A model generated the notes under the pieces. That model saw nothing but the letters and a program-made list of their open reading frames with translations. It searched no databases and was not told where the DNA came from. The position numbers and the translations under genes were made by a program. 64,000 bases of DNA from Xenorhabdus sp014467285 (GTDB lineage: Bacteria > Pseudomonadota > Gammaproteobacteria > Enterobacterales > Enterobacteriaceae): NCBI RefSeq assembly GCF_014467285.1, contig NZ_NKHR01000002.1:62001-126000 (forward strand), given 5' to 3'. Positions 61,863 to 64,000 of this stretch are shown here, one piece after another; within the stretch, counting starts at the first letter, position 1, and every line of letters begins with the position of its first letter.

Positions 61863-63605
61863 GTGAAATCGTTTGAATATTATTATCAGTGGGAACTTGA
61901 TTACCTAAGGCAACTTGCAAAATCTGCGCGTGAAGAGAAGCCACATCTTGAAGATGTACTGAGTGGCAGGGATCCTGATGCTGAAAGGGTTAGTGAGGGC
62001 TTTGCTGCTTTAATGGCCCGTTTGAGTCAGAAAGTCGATGATGCTTTTCCTGAATTGACTCAGCCGTTACTGCAAAAATTACGGGCACAGCCGATCAAAG
62101 GTATTCCTGCGACCAGTATGATTCAGTTTGACAGTGGCACGCAGGGGGATTTTGCTTTTTCCATACCGGCGGGAACAGAAGTTCATACTCATCGTCGACA
62201 GACATTTGTCACTTGCCGAGAATGTCCTATTGAACCTTTGATATTAGTGTCACGTGAAATTACACATCAGGTACAGACGACTAAAATCACCTTAAAATTT
62301 CGCTATATTGGTAAGGAAGAAGAGTGGCTGACCCAGCCGATTAATCTGTTCCTGAGCAGTGATGAGCAGGTTGCTGATGCCCTGATGTTGGGGCTGACTC
62401 AATATTATGATGGTGCTGAACTGTATCACGATGGGCAAGTTTATAAAGCACACGGAGATCGGTTTGAACCGCGCTCAGGCGCTTCCCGATTGGTTCTGTC
62501 ATCTGCTGTCGGGGATAACTGGGCGCCACAATTGTTAGTTGAGTCTCTTTATCTGCCGCATGTTAACCAATTTCTGAATTTACCTCTGCCGACAATGGCA
62601 AAGCGATTGAAACTGACAAAACATCGTGAATTCAGTGTCGTTCTGACTTTGAATACAGTATTACCATTGTCAACAGCGCAAATAAAGTCTGCATTCCAGC
62701 TTCATTGTGCGCCTGTGGTTAATATGGCGCGTAACAGCCAAGTGACACTTCCCTTTGTCCCGGAAACAGCGCGTTATCGTTTACCCTTAATGCCAACTCA
62801 GGGTGTTCTGCATATTGCAGGTATAGAACTGAAAAATGAGCCAAACACAGAAGAGGAAAGACGCGGGGATGAATACCTGTTTTATCCGGCCAGCCTCCTG
62901 ACAGGTATGGAACGTTATCACCCAGAGTACGACAAGGCTTGGTTCTATGCGCTTGAAATCAGTAAAGATGCTCTGGGCAGAATACAGTATGAGCTGATTT
63001 TCTATGACAGCAAAGCGGAGTTGATGCGTAAACCACCTGAGCGTGAATTCATTTGCCATTTTTATAGCTTTGAACAATATCAGGCACCTCTTGCACTGGG
63101 TGAGATCTGCCAGACGGGAGAAAATGTTCCCGAAGTTTTTCAATTAAAAAATATCATTCCCACTTCACAAACTTATCCTCCGATTGTTGATAGCCATCGT
63201 CATTGGGATTTTTTGTCGCACTATTCTGTCGGCAGCCATTTATTGGAGATGAGCGCGTCAGTCAAACAACTACTACAGGATTTTGATCTGTATGCAGATA
63301 CTGATCGCGCGTCCAGCCGGAATATCCGGCGCATGATCGGCGGGATTGCCAATATAGAAGCAAAATGGGGTGACAGGATGATCCGGGACAGGCCCGTTCG
63401 CTGTCTGCTGGTTACCCTGATGCTGGATGAAAGCGCTTATACCGATGCCGGCGAAATGTATCGATTCGCCAATTCACTCTACCAATTCTTCCCGTTCTGC
63501 CTTGCACAGGGAACATGGCTGCGAATGCGCGTGCTCAGCCAACCTTCCGGGACGGAATGGTATCTGTCACCTTCAATGATTCAGGGTTATCGCTCAATTA
63601 TGTAA
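61863..63605 (+). CDS. tssF: type VI secretion baseplate protein TssF
   Basis: Baseplate subunit of the type VI secretion system (VasA/ImpG family), located in the cytoplasm at the inner-membrane docking site; it normally forms the wedge with TssG, TssK and TssE. It is 580 residues, a full family length. Hallmarks are YYQWELDYLRQLAKSARE at the N-terminus, FPELTQPLLQ, and near the C-terminus the RCLLVTLMLDE, FANSLYQFF and GTEWYLSPS blocks. The start is GTG, with AAAAGGAG upstream. It is the first gene after a promoter and directly precedes vgrG instead of tssG, which is the usual partner. No other apparatus gene lies to its left. Confidence 0.92.
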   Translation: MKSFEYYYQWELDYLRQLAKSAREEKPHLEDVLSGRDPDAERVSEGFAALMARLSQKVDDAFPELTQPLLQKLRAQPIKGIPATSMIQFDSGTQGDFAFSIPAGTEVHTHRRQTFVTCRECPIEPLILVSREITHQVQTTKITLKFRYIGKEEEWLTQPINLFLSSDEQVADALMLGLTQYYDGAELYHDGQVYKAHGDRFEPRSGASRLVLSSAVGDNWAPQLLVESLYLPHVNQFLNLPLPTMAKRLKLTKHREFSVVLTLNTVLPLSTAQIKSAFQLHCAPVVNMARNSQVTLPFVPETARYRLPLMPTQGVLHIAGIELKNEPNTEEERRGDEYLFYPASLLTGMERYHPEYDKAWFYALEISKDALGRIQYELIFYDSKAELMRKPPEREFICHFYSFEQYQAPLALGEICQTGENVPEVFQLKNIIPTSQTYPPIVDSHRHWDFLSHYSVGSHLLEMSASVKQLLQDFDLYADTDRASSRNIRRMIGGIANIEAKWGDRMIRDRPVRCLLVTLMLDESAYTDAGEMYRFANSLYQFFPFCLAQGTWLRMRVLSQPSGTEWYLSPSMIQGYRSIM

Positions 63606-63617
63606 GGAGTTTCTACA

Positions 63618-64000
63618 ATGGATGGATTAGTTTTTACTTGCCAGATAGGTGCACTACCGCAGACCACGTTTCAGGTAGTGAATTTCAGCTTACAGGAAGG
63701 ATTATCACAACTGTTTCACCTGTCTATGACAGTAGTCAGTTCTTTTGACAACGTGGCACTCAATAAACAATTGGGTTCCAGTGCCTCTCTGACGGTGATT
63801 AGAGATGGCGTCATTGAGCGAACGGTTAATGGTGTTGTGGCCGGAGCCGAACAGGGTAATACCGATGGGCGACAAACCTATTACACTTTTATTATTCGCC
63901 CGGAAATGTGGTTGATGACGCTCAATCAGGATAGCCGGATTTTCCACCATCAATCCGTGCCGGATATTCTCGGTCAATTACTGAAAGAACATCGCATCAG
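63618..64000 (+). CDS. vgrG: type VI secretion spike protein VgrG (TssI), 3'-truncated by window edge
   Basis: First 127 codons of a VgrG/TssI spike protein, which caps the Hcp tube, sits on the baseplate and carries effectors. The gp27-like N-terminal domain is visible: VVNFSLQEGLSQLFHLSMTV, GVVAGAEQGN, YYTFIIRPEMWLMTLNQDSR, and the conserved IFHHQSVPDILGQLL. It starts 12 bases after tssF with AAGGAG upstream, so the two are one transcript. The C-terminal part, which would tell whether an effector domain is fused, lies outside the window. Confidence 0.93.
   Translation, partial: MDGLVFTCQIGALPQTTFQVVNFSLQEGLSQLFHLSMTVVSSFDNVALNKQLGSSASLTVIRDGVIERTVNGVVAGAEQGNTDGRQTYYTFIIRPEMWLMTLNQDSRIFHHQSVPDILGQLLKEHRI

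Noticed and set aside
1..64000. CRISPR arrays, tRNA or rRNA genes, retrons, toxin-antitoxin pairs
   Set aside because: No spaced direct repeats, cloverleaf-like segments or recognisable toxin, antitoxin or reverse transcriptase genes were seen on either strand.

Overview
The window looks like chromosome from a gammaproteobacterium of the order Enterobacterales. Nearly every housekeeping protein resembles its Escherichia coli counterpart over its full length, and many small gene neighbourhoods match E. coli: art/rlmC/ybjN/ybjC/grxA/rybB, gstB/dacC, yeeZ/hisL/his, yegH/asmA/dcd/udk, mrp/metG, yohJK/cdd/sanA, yeiB/folE, moeAB, rhtA/dps. These blocks are joined in a different order. The DNA is visibly more AT-rich than E. 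coli. Together with the solitary phage tail-fibre genes and the type VI secretion genes, this suggests the Morganellaceae, most likely Xenorhabdus or Photorhabdus. The genus is an inference; no marker in the window fixes it.

Layout. 1-7.7 kb: the end of the lysine exporter lysO, the arginine ABC transporter artPIQM behind tandem candidate ArgR boxes, the leftward unit ybjC-ybjN-rlmC, grxA, the sigma-E small RNA RybB with its promoter, and the lipid phosphatase ybjG. 7.7-8.7 kb: a 1-kb AT-rich stretch without a convincing gene. 8.7-13 kb: the serine permease sdaC, dacC, gstB and yeeZ. 13.3-20.7 kb: the complete histidine operon hisLGDCBHAFI with leader peptide and attenuator. 20.9-23.8 kb: an arsenic cluster of a methyltransferase (arsM), an organoarsenical permease (arsP) and a divergent arsR, with two copies of a 20-bp operator-like palindrome, one in front of arsP and one in front of arsR. 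23.9-29.4 kb: yiaY, yeaK, a possible membrane microprotein, gnd and yegH. 29.5-30 kb: a decayed phage tail-fibre fragment.

30.2-49.2 kb: asmA, dcd, udk, a YiiG-like lipoprotein, mrp/apbC, metG, yohJK, cdd, maeA, sanA, yeiB, folE, an MFS transporter, moeA and moeB. 49.2-59.4 kb: the ABC-F protein ybiT, a Gfo/Idh/MocA oxidoreductase, a frameshifted GNAT acetyltransferase next to a LOG-family hydrolase, rhtA, dps, a short PhnA-domain protein, dinG, a small membrane protein, sseA and yeaQ. 59.7-64 kb is accessory: a lone intact tail-fibre gene, a decayed unknown gene, a transposase remnant, then a promoter and the type VI secretion genes tssF and vgrG, the latter cut by the right edge.

The most interesting parts are the arsM/arsP/arsR module, which has no arsB or arsC, a cysteine-rich loop in ArsP and an unusual cysteine set in ArsR, and the right-hand accessory boundary, where tssF is followed directly by vgrG rather than tssG. 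No rRNA, tRNA, CRISPR array, intact insertion sequence or replication origin was recognised.
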